Positions 8,386 through 16,900 of a DNA stretch of 64,000 bases are shown piece after piece. The number at the start of each line of letters is the position of its first letter. The first letter of the stretch is position 1. Source of the stretch: Acidobacteriota bacterium (lineage in GTDB: Bacteria; Acidobacteriota; Terriglobia; Terriglobales; Acidobacteriaceae); the NCBI GenBank assembly GCA_021779935.1, contig JAJXZT010000049.1:1-64000 (forward strand), in the 5' to 3' direction. Below the pieces are notes generated by a model. The model had not been told where the DNA came from. It saw only the letters and a program-made list of their open reading frames with translations, and ran no database searches. A program made the translations under genes and the position numbers.

Positions 8386-10392
8386 ATGGGAGGCCCAAGT
8401 CCATGGAGAGGCGGCATCGTCGAGAGTTGGCGCCTGCTTGCCAGACGCGCAGGGATACTACTGCTCATCGTGCTGATGAGCGGCAGTGCCTCGTTTGCAT
8501 ACTCCGTTCTGACGCACGAAGAAATCGTCGACCTGCTCTGGGGTGACGAGATCCGGCCCCTGCTGTTGCTGCGATATCCGGGACTTACGGAAGACCAGCT
8601 CAGGGAGGCGCATGCCTATGCCTATGGAGGCGCGGTCATACAGGATCTCGGCTACTACCCGTTTGGAAGCAGGAAGTTCAGTGACATGGTGCATTACGTA
8701 CGGAGTGGCGACTTTGTCCGCGAGATGCTGCTCGAAAGCCAGAACGCCAATGAGTATGCCTTTGCGCTGGGCGCGCTGTCTCACTACGCGGCGGACATCT
8801 CCGGCCACCCGGCGGTCAACGAGGCGGTGGCAATCGAATATCCTAAACTGCGGGCGAAGTACGGCAAGTCAGTGCGGTATGCACAGGACAAGACGGCGCA
8901 TTTGAAAACCGAGTTCGGGTTCGACATGGTGCAGGTTGCGAAGAACCGCTATTCCTCACAGAAATATCATGATTTCATCGGGTTCGAGGTGTCGCAGTCG
9001 CTGCTGGAGCGGGTTTTCCCCGTCGTCTACGGACTTCAGTTGAAGGACGTGCTTCCGCACGAGGACCTTGCGATCGGTTCGTACCGTTTCGCAATCAGCC
9101 AGTTGATTCCACAGATGACGCAGGTTGCGTTGCGAATCCACAAAAAAGACATGATGCGCGAGACGCCGAACTTCGCGAAAAAGAAGTTCCTGTACCGGCT
9201 TTCGCGAACCGCGTATGAGAAAGAGTGGGGAAAGGACTACCATAAGCCGGGACTTGGCGTCCGTTTCCTGGCGTTCCTGTTGCGATTCATGCCGAAAATA
9301 GGGCCCTTCAAGGCGCTGGCGTTCAATAACCCGACCGCGCAAACGGAAGACCTGTATTTCAAGAGCATCAACAAGACGGTGGATCAATACCGGGCTCTTC
9401 TGGAAGAAGTGCGCACGAATACGCTGGTGCTTCCCAACTATGATTTCGATAGCGGGAACCCGACGAAAGCAGCGGAATACACGCTCGCGGATGACTCCTA
9501 TGCAACGTTGCTGAACCAGCTCTTCGAGGACAAGTTCGACCGGACGATGCCGGATTTGCGCAGCAACATCCTGAGTTTTTATTCCGACCTGTCAGCGCCA
9601 ATCGACACGAAGAAGGACCCAGCCGACTGGCAGAGTGTACTGACGTCGCTTGCCCGGTTGGAGACGGTGGACCTGGATGTGACGGTTGCGCGCATCCAGG
9701 CGCAGCAGTCACTGTTGAGGCCGTTGCCGAAGGACGTGCGGACGATGCCGGAGGTAATCGTAGTCGGTTTCGTCGGAGGGTTCATCAAGCACGATAATCT
9801 CGTCCACAGCGAAGTACAGCTTGCGGCGCGCCTGCGCAAGGCATATCCGGAGGGCGTGGACGTGGAGGTGTTTGAGAGTTATCGCGGAAAGAGAGCGCGG
9901 AAGGAAGTGCTGGCGCTGCTGGACACAAACCTCGATGGGACTTTGACGCACGACGAAAAACAAGATGCCCGCATCATCATTTATGGGCATAGCTGGGGAG
10001 GGTCCCAGGCGATTGCACTAGCGCGTGAATTGGGGGAAAGAGGTATCCCGGTACTGCTCACGATACAAGTGGATAGTATCGCGAAGTTTCACCAGAACGA
10101 TTCGGTGATTCCCGCGAACGTAGCGCGAGCCGCCAATTTCTATCAGACGAAAGGGTTTCTCCACGGCGTGGCCGATATTCGCGCCGCCGATCCGAAACGC
10201 ACGACCATCATCGGGAATTTTCGATTCGACTACAAGGCAAATGCTTACAACTGCAACCTGTATCCCTGGTACGACCGGCTGCTGGTGAAGGCTCATACCC
10301 AAATTGAATGCGATCCGAAGGTGTGGAAAGAAGTGGAGTCGCTGATACGGACGTACCTTCCACCGACAAAAGGGAGCGGACCGGAACAGTGA
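8386..10392 (+). CDS. Zinc-dependent phospholipase C-like domain fused to alpha/beta hydrolase
   Basis: A 668-residue, probably exported protein (hydrophobic segment about residues 21-39, ending SASFA). Residues about 40-300 carry hallmarks of the zinc-dependent phospholipase C / S1-P1-like fold: THEEIV, AYGGAVIQDLGYYPFG and LGALSHYAADISGHPAVN, with the His/Asp ligands present. The C-terminal about 220 residues have a serine-hydrolase nucleophile elbow (GHSWGG) in an alpha/beta hydrolase setting, preceded by a canonical EF-hand calcium loop (DTNLDGTLTHDE). Substrate is unknown; cleavage of lipids or lipid-like esters is a guess. The exact start is uncertain because no strong ribosome site precedes ATG 8386. 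Confidence 0.7.
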   Translation: MGGPSPWRGGIVESWRLLARRAGILLLIVLMSGSASFAYSVLTHEEIVDLLWGDEIRPLLLLRYPGLTEDQLREAHAYAYGGAVIQDLGYYPFGSRKFSDMVHYVRSGDFVREMLLESQNANEYAFALGALSHYAADISGHPAVNEAVAIEYPKLRAKYGKSVRYAQDKTAHLKTEFGFDMVQVAKNRYSSQKYHDFIGFEVSQSLLERVFPVVYGLQLKDVLPHEDLAIGSYRFAISQLIPQMTQVALRIHKKDMMRETPNFAKKKFLYRLSRTAYEKEWGKDYHKPGLGVRFLAFLLRFMPKIGPFKALAFNNPTAQTEDLYFKSINKTVDQYRALLEEVRTNTLVLPNYDFDSGNPTKAAEYTLADDSYATLLNQLFEDKFDRTMPDLRSNILSFYSDLSAPIDTKKDPADWQSVLTSLARLETVDLDVTVARIQAQQSLLRPLPKDVRTMPEVIVVGFVGGFIKHDNLVHSEVQLAARLRKAYPEGVDVEVFESYRGKRARKEVLALLDTNLDGTLTHDEKQDARIIIYGHSWGGSQAIALARELGERGIPVLLTIQVDSIAKFHQNDSVIPANVARAANFYQTKGFLHGVADIRAADPKRTTIIGNFRFDYKANAYNCNLYPWYDRLLVKAHTQIECDPKVWKEVESLIRTYLPPTKGSGPEQ

Positions 10393-10475
10393 TCATGTGG
10401 ATGGATTCTCGGTGTCCGGAGATTCGTTGTCCGAAGCCCAAGTGGGCTACGAAGAGAGAACGTGGAAGTTCAATC

Positions 10476-10676
10476 ATGAAATCCGTCTCGCATTCGAATC
10501 TCGTTCGCGCTCGCAGGCTGCGTGCCTGGCTGGGTGCTTCGGCGAGAAAACTTTTTGGGATGGAAGCGCACGGCAGGGACTTCGGTTCACAGCGGATGTG
10601 TCCATACTGCGGATTGATTACGCCACGCCACGAAACATGCTGCATTGAGTGCGGCAAAGTGCTCAAGAGAGCGTAA
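10476..10676 (+). CDS. Small zinc-ribbon protein
   Basis: A 66-residue basic protein with a C-terminal zinc ribbon (CPYCGLITPRHETCCIECG). The start at 10476 has GGAAG at 7-base spacing; the frame is open further upstream but overlaps the preceding gene, so the short form is preferred. Function is unknown; the basic N-terminus and treble-clef-like ribbon suggest nucleic-acid or protein binding. Confidence 0.6.
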   Translation: MKSVSHSNLVRARRLRAWLGASARKLFGMEAHGRDFGSQRMCPYCGLITPRHETCCIECGKVLKRA

Positions 10677-10957
10677 ACAACTGGCGAAAGAAGCTGCTGA
10701 GCTACTGAGCTACTGAACAAAAGCAACGACCCCACCCTGTAGCGAAGGGCGCGCGACAGGGGTAGGGCACGGGAAAAGAGTTTCGAGTATCAAGTGAAAA
10801 CCAACTGCGAAGATCCCACCCTTCGCGGTGTTCAGGGTGGGGCACTTGGCTATTCGTCGCTCTTTTCTTCCAGCCTTTTCATCGCCAGCGTACATCCCGT
10901 GTAACTTCTCTGTCCCGTGTTGGTGACGTTAGTTGCAAGAAGAAAAAGAGGGCGCTC
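10677..10957. repeat. Intergenic repeats (class B and class C palindromes)
   Basis: Convergent gene ends. Contains a stretch (about 10683-10750: GCGAAAGAAGCTGCTGAGC..., class B palindrome CCCCACCCTGTAGCGAA... GCGCGACAGGGGT) that is repeated almost base for base at about 11876-11940, and a class C palindrome at 10814-10845. No gene is seen. Confidence 0.8.
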
Positions 10958-11539
10958 TCACCGTGGACCTCCGAGCACGGCTGAGTCAGCAATCGCCACC
11001 ATGACCTTTTGCTGATTCTGCGCGGTCAGGGAAGAGGAAAGTGATATTTGGATTTGATACAAAACGCCGCGCTCCATCCACCAGAGGTTTGCCGGCGCAC
11101 ACGATCCCCCGCAACTGACTGGTCTGAAAAAACCACGGACTCCATGAGCCAACCTCACCTCATGAACTCCCGGTAATTCACGCGGGTTGTAGCCGGGCTT
11201 CGATTGTGCGGAAAGGTAACCTGCGAAACCAGCGTCCCCGATCCCTAATTGATAAAACAGGGATATTGCGTAGTTGTTGGCTGACACGGTCTCGAGCACC
11301 GCGTCTTTGATCGATCGTGGCAGTTTGCTGGGCAACAGGACCGGTATCCGTGATTTCGCTTTGATTTTCGGAAGAATGGCGACGAAAGGCTTCGGCAGGG
11401 ATCTGTCCGGCGCGACGCGGCTCGCGGCCTCGTGCGACAGGAGGGGAGCTGACGTTTGTGCTGCGCAGGCGACGGCGTAACAGATCAACACTACGGCCAG
11501 AGTCGCTGTGGGCATCGCTCGATGAAGGGTACGTTCCAT
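10958..11539 (-). CDS. Putative secreted protein of unknown function
   Basis: About 193 residues from the ATG at 11539, chosen because GGGGAG lies 5 bases upstream and a signal peptide follows (TATLAVVLICYAVACAAQ). The mature part has no motif I recognise; a central paired-cysteine segment (SCGGSCAPANLWWMERG) and strand-rich C-terminus suggest a folded periplasmic or surface domain. The small membrane-protein gene upstream ends within 62 bases, so they may be co-transcribed. Confidence 0.65.
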   Translation of the reverse strand: MERTLHRAMPTATLAVVLICYAVACAAQTSAPLLSHEAASRVAPDRSLPKPFVAILPKIKAKSRIPVLLPSKLPRSIKDAVLETVSANNYAISLFYQLGIGDAGFAGYLSAQSKPGYNPRELPGVHEVRLAHGVRGFFRPVSCGGSCAPANLWWMERGVLYQIQISLSSSLTAQNQQKVMVAIADSAVLGGPR

Positions 11540-11600
11540 GTGCGCTCCCCTAAGAAAATCCAACAGGTATTCAAAGATCGAGAAGGGTGCCGGGCGCGTT

Positions 11601-11810
11601 TCATAGGACAACTGCCAGCACGGCCGCTATGCCTAATGCTGCAGACCCGCACACAGCACACCAATACAGAAGCCTATCTTCGGATCGCTTCACACTGCGG
11701 TAGAAAAGTATCGTACTCCCAGTAATCAAGCCCCAAATGGCGTTAACAAGAAGGAATATGGCCATCAATATGGTGATCCAATCACCGCCAATTTCAGTAT
11801 TCGCCACCAC
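11601..11810 (-). CDS. Small two-TM membrane protein
   Basis: A 69-residue (or 68-residue) protein starting at one of two adjacent GTG codons behind AGGGGAG. It has two hydrophobic helices (ITILMAIFLLVNAIWGLITG and AVCGSAALGIAAVLAVVL) around a basic loop. No family is recognised. Probably the first gene of a leftward pair with the secreted protein. Confidence 0.6.
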   Translation of the reverse strand: MVANTEIGGDWITILMAIFLLVNAIWGLITGSTILFYRSVKRSEDRLLYWCAVCGSAALGIAAVLAVVL

Positions 11811-12115
11811 AGGCTCCCCTCCTCACCCATAAGTGTCTCATCCCACCTTACGCAATGCTCAGGATGGAGCACCAGGCGAAAGAAGCTACTGAGCTACTGA
11901 ACAAAAGCAAAAGCAACGACCCCACCCTGTCGCGAAGGGCACGGGAAAAGGGTAGAGCACAAAGCTGCGACTCCATAAGCTGGGTGATGGGGTGAACGGC
12001 AGGGGTGTGAGCGAAGTCACATCGGGGATGTACGTGGGCAGGTACCATCGCAACAGATCCGAAGAAAGCGGAAACGCAGCGAGCCGGCGGACGCGCGGCT
12101 TGTTTGGAGAAGACG
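11811..12115. repeat. Divergent intergenic region with class B and C palindromes
   Basis: Holds a class C palindrome (11841-11872) and the second copy of the about 65-base direct repeat (11876-11940) including a class B palindrome (11920-11960). The stretch from 11960 to 12115 should hold the promoter of the TPR/cytochrome genes, but I see no confident promoter boxes. Confidence 0.75.
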
Positions 12116-12781
12116 ATGGGAGACACGAAGTCAACGACATGGACGAGCACGCAGGCCTACGTGCTGGCGGCGATCTGCCTGGTGGCGGGTATCGCGGTTG
12201 GATATCTTTTGCGCGGGTCGGCGAGCACGGCGACTCCGGCGGCGACGGCGGTGCAGCAGCAGGACGACAGCTCGGCAATGATGGGCGGCGGCGGACAGCC
12301 GACACCGGACCAGATGCGGCATATGGCGGAAAAGCAGGCTGAGCCACTGTTGGCGCAGTTGAAGAGCACGCCGAACGATCCGAAGCTGCTGGCGCAGGTG
12401 GGCAACGTTTACTACGACACGCAGCTCTACCAGGATGCAGTGAACTATTACCAGCAGTCGCTGAAGGCCGATCCGAAAAACGCAGGCGTAAGGACGGACA
12501 TGGGCACGGCGTACTGGTATATGGGGAACATTGACCAGGCACTGGCGAGTTTCGACGAGGCGCTGAAGTACGAGCCGAACAAGCCGACGACACTGTTCAA
12601 TCGCGGCATTGTGAAGTGGCAAGGCAAGATGGACGTGAAGGGCGCGATGGCAGACTGGCAGCAACTGCTGAAGACGAATCCGGATTACCCGGATCGCGCG
12701 AAAGTCGAAGAGTATATGAAGCAGGCCGAGAAGCACATGAACATCAAGCCTGGAACAAAGACGGACATACCCGTGAAGTAA
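12116..12781 (+). CDS. Membrane-anchored TPR protein (NrfG-like)
   Basis: Start at 12116 has GGAG with 6-base spacing. The about 221-residue protein has one N-terminal transmembrane helix (AYVLAAICLVAGIAVGYLL) and then three to four tetratricopeptide repeats (for example YYDTQLYQDAVNYYQQSL; AYWYMGNIDQALASFDEAL). Such anchored TPR proteins in cytochrome clusters can act as apocytochrome chaperones or assembly scaffolds, as NrfG/CcmH do; that role is inferred. A paralogue is encoded on the other strand at 23695-24369, on the far side of the cytochrome genes. A terminator follows, so it may be transcribed apart from the cytochromes. Confidence 0.8.
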   Translation: MGDTKSTTWTSTQAYVLAAICLVAGIAVGYLLRGSASTATPAATAVQQQDDSSAMMGGGGQPTPDQMRHMAEKQAEPLLAQLKSTPNDPKLLAQVGNVYYDTQLYQDAVNYYQQSLKADPKNAGVRTDMGTAYWYMGNIDQALASFDEALKYEPNKPTTLFNRGIVKWQGKMDVKGAMADWQQLLKTNPDYPDRAKVEEYMKQAEKHMNIKPGTKTDIPVK

Positions 12782-12804
12782 GAAACAACGGCAAGTTACA
12801 GATG

Positions 12805-12830
12805 AGCCCGCGGCGCGACCGCGGGCTTTT
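12805..12830 (+). terminator. Rho-independent terminator after TPR gene
   Basis: Perfect 9-base-pair stem AGCCCGCGG/CCGCGGGCT, 5-base loop, followed by TTT and C. Confidence 0.85.
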
Positions 12831-13155
12831 CTATTTGGGGCGAAGAAAGGCGTGTGGCACGAAGGTGGTTTGTTTGGAGTAAGGGCGCGTGGGGGATTTC
12901 GCTCTCCAGTGTGGGAGAAAACCCAAGACAGAAGCGGAGAAGCGCGGGAGACAGCGATGGACGCGGCTGACGGCGGAGAGGCAACTCATTGATATAGGAC
13001 GCATTAAGGGCAATTCAAGGAGAAACAAGTGAGGGAAATTGCAACGGCAGTCATCGTGCACTCTGAGGGCTGGAGTTTTACGAAGCCGAAGCCGGTGCTC
13101 CAGCAAGCACGGAGCAGAGAAGAAGACGAAGGCCGCGTAAGACCGAGGGTTTGCG
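12831..13155. other. Leader/promoter region of the cytochrome cluster
   Basis: 325 bases between the terminator and the 16-haem cytochrome gene. There is a good ribosome site (AAGGAG) before a GTG at 13029, but the frame it opens has no domain and runs into the cytochrome gene out of frame. No clear operator seen. Confidence 0.5.
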
Positions 13156-14574
13156 ATGGCGGTCATGAAAAGAGCAGCGCAATTCGTCCTGATCCTGGTA
13201 GCTGTCAGTTCCGTTGCGTTGGCATCGGTGCACCCCGTTCCGTTGAAAAAGGACACGGACTCGGCGACGTGCGTGCAATGCCATACGGACAAGACGAAGG
13301 GCAAGGTTGTGCATCCGGCGGTAACGATGGGTTGCATGACATGTCACGAAGTTCGCGAGGGGCGCGACGTGACGCGGGTCCTGCTGAAGGATGGCACGGC
13401 ACAGAAACTCTGCACGACCTGCCACCAGGACAAGGACGCGTCAAAGATACAGGGACGAGTGCATCCGCCGAATGTGCGGGACTGCCTGAAGTGCCACGAT
13501 CCGCACACATCCGAGAACGACAACCTGCTGCTGAAGCCGGCGATGGGCGGACAGGGAGATAACCTCTGCCTGCAATGCCACAACACGGGCGTGGATGTGC
13601 CGAAGGGCGGCAGCCGCCACGCGGCGCTGGATATGGGCTGCACGACCTGCCACACGATTCACAAGAGCGGCGACACGTCGAACATTGAATTTGCAGATCA
13701 CCTGACGAAGGCGCCTCCGGCGCTGTGCCTCGATTGTCACGACGCGAGCGATCCGAGCTTGCAGAAGGCGCACCACGGACAGCCGTTTGCGACGGCGAAC
13801 TGCGTGCAGTGTCACGATCCTCACCAGTCGAAGTCGCCACACCTGTTGCAGTCGAACCTGCACTTCCCGTTTGAAAACCAGATGTGCGACACCTGCCACC
13901 AGCCGGCGAAGGACGGCAAGGTTGTGCTGACGGAGCCGGACACGAGAAAGCTGTGCGGCACGTGTCACGCCGACGAGGTGAAGCAGATCGATACGGCGAA
14001 GGTGCAGCATCCGGGAGCGCAAGGCGAGTGCACGACGTGCCATAACCCGCACGCGGGCACGAACCAATACTTCCTGCAACCAGACCCGGTGAACGCGTGC
14101 ACGCAATGCCATACGGACCAGGCGGCGGATGGGAAGAAGGCGTATCCGCACCAGCCGGCGTTTGGACAGGGTTGCGCAACGTGTCACGACGCGCACGGAA
14201 ACAGCAATGAACACCTGCTGCGGGCGAGCGATCCGAACAAGCTCTGCCTGGAGTGCCACGGGCCGGACAGGAACCCGGTGAGATCGGACGACGGCAAGAC
14301 GCTGACGATCTTCGGCGGAAAAGTGACGCTGCCGGCGAATTACTTCCAGGCACAGATGGCGCCGGTGCTTCCGCTGCAAGACGGACTTGGGCACCCGGTG
14401 GCGAACCACCCAGTGTCGGACTACATGGACCCGAATACGAAAAAGCTGACGAAGATGAACTGTTTGACCTGTCACCAACCGCATGCCTCGTCGCAACCGG
14501 ACCTGCTGATCCATGACGGGACGGCGAATATGCAGTTCTGCGACAAGTGCCACAAGCAGGGGACGGTGCAGTAG
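13156..14574 (+). CDS. Multihaem c-type cytochrome, 16 CXXCH motifs
   Basis: A 472-residue exported protein (signal peptide FVLILVAVSSVALAS). I count 16 CXXCH haem-attachment motifs spread from residue about 38 to the C-terminus, many in the cytochrome c3/c7-like contexts CxxCHDPH and CxxCHNPH. This density implies a haem wire. It lies upstream of a tetrahaem cytochrome, a beta-barrel and a further multihaem cytochrome, so it is a candidate periplasmic or outer-membrane electron carrier of a porin-cytochrome conduit. Haem attachment would use the ResB/CcsA system encoded about 11 kb downstream. Start ATG 13156 has GAGG at 7-base spacing; ATG 13168 is an alternative. Confidence 0.9.
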   Translation: MAVMKRAAQFVLILVAVSSVALASVHPVPLKKDTDSATCVQCHTDKTKGKVVHPAVTMGCMTCHEVREGRDVTRVLLKDGTAQKLCTTCHQDKDASKIQGRVHPPNVRDCLKCHDPHTSENDNLLLKPAMGGQGDNLCLQCHNTGVDVPKGGSRHAALDMGCTTCHTIHKSGDTSNIEFADHLTKAPPALCLDCHDASDPSLQKAHHGQPFATANCVQCHDPHQSKSPHLLQSNLHFPFENQMCDTCHQPAKDGKVVLTEPDTRKLCGTCHADEVKQIDTAKVQHPGAQGECTTCHNPHAGTNQYFLQPDPVNACTQCHTDQAADGKKAYPHQPAFGQGCATCHDAHGNSNEHLLRASDPNKLCLECHGPDRNPVRSDDGKTLTIFGGKVTLPANYFQAQMAPVLPLQDGLGHPVANHPVSDYMDPNTKKLTKMNCLTCHQPHASSQPDLLIHDGTANMQFCDKCHKQGTVQ

Positions 14575-14595
14575 GCGTGGATGGGAGAAGTGGAA

Positions 14596-15852
14596 ATGAC
14601 GACGTATCGCTCAAATAAGGTTTGCGGATGGAAGTACACGGCGGCGGCACTGGCCATGGTGGCGTTCGTCTTGGCGATGCCGAATGCGGCTGCGGCGCGC
14701 GAGAAGAAGCAAGCGAAGGCGCCACAGACGGAACAGCAGAAATGGCTGGTGTTCGACAACGAAAAGATCGTGTGGCCGGAGCCTCCGGCAATCGCACGGC
14801 TGCGCTTCGTGACGTGGTACACGGGCGAAAAGATCGACTACAAGGCGTTCCAGCAGAAGAAGGTCAAGAAGACGTGGATGGACCGGCTGGCGGGAATGAC
14901 TCCAGCCGAGCAGAACAACGAGAAGATTCCGTACCAGTTGATCCGTCCGTATGGCGTGGCGGTGGATTCGAAGGGAAACATCTACACGGCAGACCAGGGC
15001 GTGGACGCGATCTTCATCTTCAACGCGGAAACGAAGGGCGTGCAGTTGATCCGCAACGGACACGAGGCGCACTTCGGGCTGATCGACGGGCTGGCGGTGG
15101 ACGACAACGACTGGCTGTTCGTGACCGACAGCCAGCTCCACAGAGTGCTGGTGTTCAACGCGCTGCACAAACTGGTGACGTCGTTCGGCGACAACGTGCT
15201 GGGCCGTCCAGGCGGAATCGCAATTGATACGAACAACCGCTTGATTTACGTGGTGGACACGGGCAACGACGTGGTGGACGTGTTCGACGCGGACAGCTAC
15301 AAGCTGCTGCGGCACATCGGAGTCGCGGGCAAAAAGCACACGCTGACCGCGCCGGGAACGTTCTCACTGCCGACACAGGTGGCGGTGGACAGCGACGGCA
15401 ACGTGTACGTGACCGATACGCTGAACGACCGGGTGGAGATCTTCGACGCGGATGGAAATTTCCTGAGCACATTCGGACAGGCGGGAGACAGCCCGGGATA
15501 CTTCACGCGGCCTAAAGGGATCGCGGTGGATTGCGACGGGCACATCTGGGTTACGGACGAGACGCAGTCGCTGGTGCAGGTCTTCAACCGCAAAGGGCAA
15601 CTGCTGATGTACCTGGGCGGAGAGGGAATGTATCCGGGACAGTTCAAGGCGCTGTACGGAATCGCGATCGACAAGAACAACCGGGTGATTACGTCAGAGC
15701 AGTGGCCGGGGCGGCTACAGGTGTTCCGCTACGTGACGGATGCCGAGGCGAAAGTTGAAAAGGAAAACCGCGCGCTTGCGCTGAAGAAGGAAGAAGCAGC
15801 ATCGCGGGAGAAAAAGGTTACGCCGGCAGTGCCGGTAACAGCGGCGAAATAG
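14596..15852 (+). CDS. NHL-repeat six-bladed beta-propeller protein, exported
   Basis: About 418 residues from ATG 14596. A signal peptide-like N-terminus (TAAALAMVAFVLAMPNAAAA) is followed by about six NHL repeats, each with the pattern P-G-A-D--G--YV-D: for example PYGVAVDSKGNIYTADQG, PTQVAVDSDGNVYVTDTL, PKGIAVDCDGHIWVTDET. NHL propellers are protein- or ligand-binding scaffolds and are repeatedly found beside extracellular multihaem cytochromes in metal-reducing bacteria. The C-terminal about 35 residues are a charged tail. A related NHL protein is encoded at 19768-20868. Confidence 0.85.
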   Translation: MTTYRSNKVCGWKYTAAALAMVAFVLAMPNAAAAREKKQAKAPQTEQQKWLVFDNEKIVWPEPPAIARLRFVTWYTGEKIDYKAFQQKKVKKTWMDRLAGMTPAEQNNEKIPYQLIRPYGVAVDSKGNIYTADQGVDAIFIFNAETKGVQLIRNGHEAHFGLIDGLAVDDNDWLFVTDSQLHRVLVFNALHKLVTSFGDNVLGRPGGIAIDTNNRLIYVVDTGNDVVDVFDADSYKLLRHIGVAGKKHTLTAPGTFSLPTQVAVDSDGNVYVTDTLNDRVEIFDADGNFLSTFGQAGDSPGYFTRPKGIAVDCDGHIWVTDETQSLVQVFNRKGQLLMYLGGEGMYPGQFKALYGIAIDKNNRVITSEQWPGRLQVFRYVTDAEAKVEKENRALALKKEEAASREKKVTPAVPVTAAK

Positions 15853-15968
15853 CGGCGCAAAGTTTGGCCGTCCGCGGACGGCTGAAACGGAGAACGGAAA
15901 TGTCCGACTCCGGGCAGTAAGGCTAGAAGTGAGTGTTGCAACACAACCTGGAGGTCTTCAAACTTAAT

Positions 15969-16829
15969 ATGAAGAAGCTACTACTAGTACTGTTTGTAAT
16001 CCTGATGGCTGTTGGATTGTCGATGGCGCAGGATGTCCTGGGCGCGCACCTGGTCTACGGCCGTGGTTGCGTTGCCTGCCACGCACCGCACAGCGGTGCA
16101 GCCGGCAACGGAATCAACAGCTCCGGCGCCAGCACCGGTAACTCTGCACTGTGGGGCGAGGATATGTCGCCACTGTACGGCAAGACGCTGAGCTTTGGCG
16201 ATGCCGGCACGTACGCGATCACGCTTCCCGCAGATGCAGCAACTGTTCAGAGCCTGGGCGCGCACGACGGCAACTTTGCCGTGATCGCCTGCTTGAGCTG
16301 CCACGACGGCAACCTTGCAAAACCGGCGATGATGACCGGCACGACGGTTGAGCCACTGCCCGCAACGGCAGCCGGCGCAACGCATCCGCCGACGTTCCTC
16401 GGAAACGACGGCACGGGCGCGGGCAACTACCTGAACGATCACCCAGTGGGACCGACCGCGGTGGTGAGTTGCGGCGGCAAGTACAACTGGGACTGCACGT
16501 ACAACGCTACGACGGGCGCGATCACGTTCGCCAGCGCGGCGGGTACTGCCTTCCTGACGAACTACTTCGACGTGACGGCTGCCGGCCCGATCGCCAGCCT
16601 GGTGAAGGTACCGGGCACGAACACCTCGTGGGTTACCTGCACGACGTGTCACGACCAGCACAGCATGACGGACTTCAAAGACGCGGCGGGCGTTCATCAC
16701 CCGACGATGTTCTTCGTGAAGGGCTGGTACAACCCGGCGTCCGGCAACTCGGCAGCGCAGTTCTGCCGCAGCTGCCACGGCGGCGAGGCGAACGAAATGC
16801 ACGGAGTCCTGAACGTTCCGACGACATAG
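15969..16829 (+). CDS. Secreted tetrahaem cytochrome c, candidate nanowire-type subunit
   Basis: About 286 residues from ATG 15969, which opens directly on a signal peptide (KKLLLVLFVILMAVGLSMAQ); a GTG at 15933 is less likely. Four CXXCH motifs (CVACH, CLSCH, CTTCH, CRSCH) are widely spaced by Gly/Ala/Thr-rich, low-charge sequence, unlike the dense 16-haem neighbour. Small secreted tetrahaem cytochromes polymerise into extracellular filaments in OmcE-type systems; by size, haem number and neighbours (isomerase, beta-barrel, NHL, TPR) this is a candidate, but homology must be tested. A hairpin directly follows the gene, which would allow higher expression than downstream genes. Confidence 0.85.
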   Translation: MKKLLLVLFVILMAVGLSMAQDVLGAHLVYGRGCVACHAPHSGAAGNGINSSGASTGNSALWGEDMSPLYGKTLSFGDAGTYAITLPADAATVQSLGAHDGNFAVIACLSCHDGNLAKPAMMTGTTVEPLPATAAGATHPPTFLGNDGTGAGNYLNDHPVGPTAVVSCGGKYNWDCTYNATTGAITFASAAGTAFLTNYFDVTAAGPIASLVKVPGTNTSWVTCTTCHDQHSMTDFKDAAGVHHPTMFFVKGWYNPASGNSAAQFCRSCHGGEANEMHGVLNVPTT

Positions 16830-16844
16830 TCGTTTTGTGTAATC

Positions 16845-16876
16845 GGGGGAGGGAGTGTTTTCTCTCCCCCACTTTT
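16845..16876 (+). terminator. Hairpin after tetrahaem cytochrome gene (attenuator or partial terminator)
   Basis: About 10-base-pair stem (GGGGGAGGGA with TCTCTCCCCC), 6-base loop, then ACTTTTCC. It lies 15 bases after the stop and 24 bases before the next gene, so it probably sets unequal expression within the cluster. Confidence 0.7.
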
Positions 16877-16900
16877 CCATGAGTAGAAGTGAGGCAAGTG

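Noticed and set aside
13029-13562. Open frame with good ribosome site (AAGGAG before GTG) upstream of the 16-haem gene
   Set aside because: It runs out of frame into the cytochrome gene, has no domain and its composition is that of a shadow frame. A leader peptide from the same start cannot be excluded.
13205-14797. 530-codon frame antisense to the 16-haem cytochrome
   Set aside because: The plus-strand gene has 16 CXXCH motifs and a signal peptide; the long antisense frame is produced by GC-rich codon usage.
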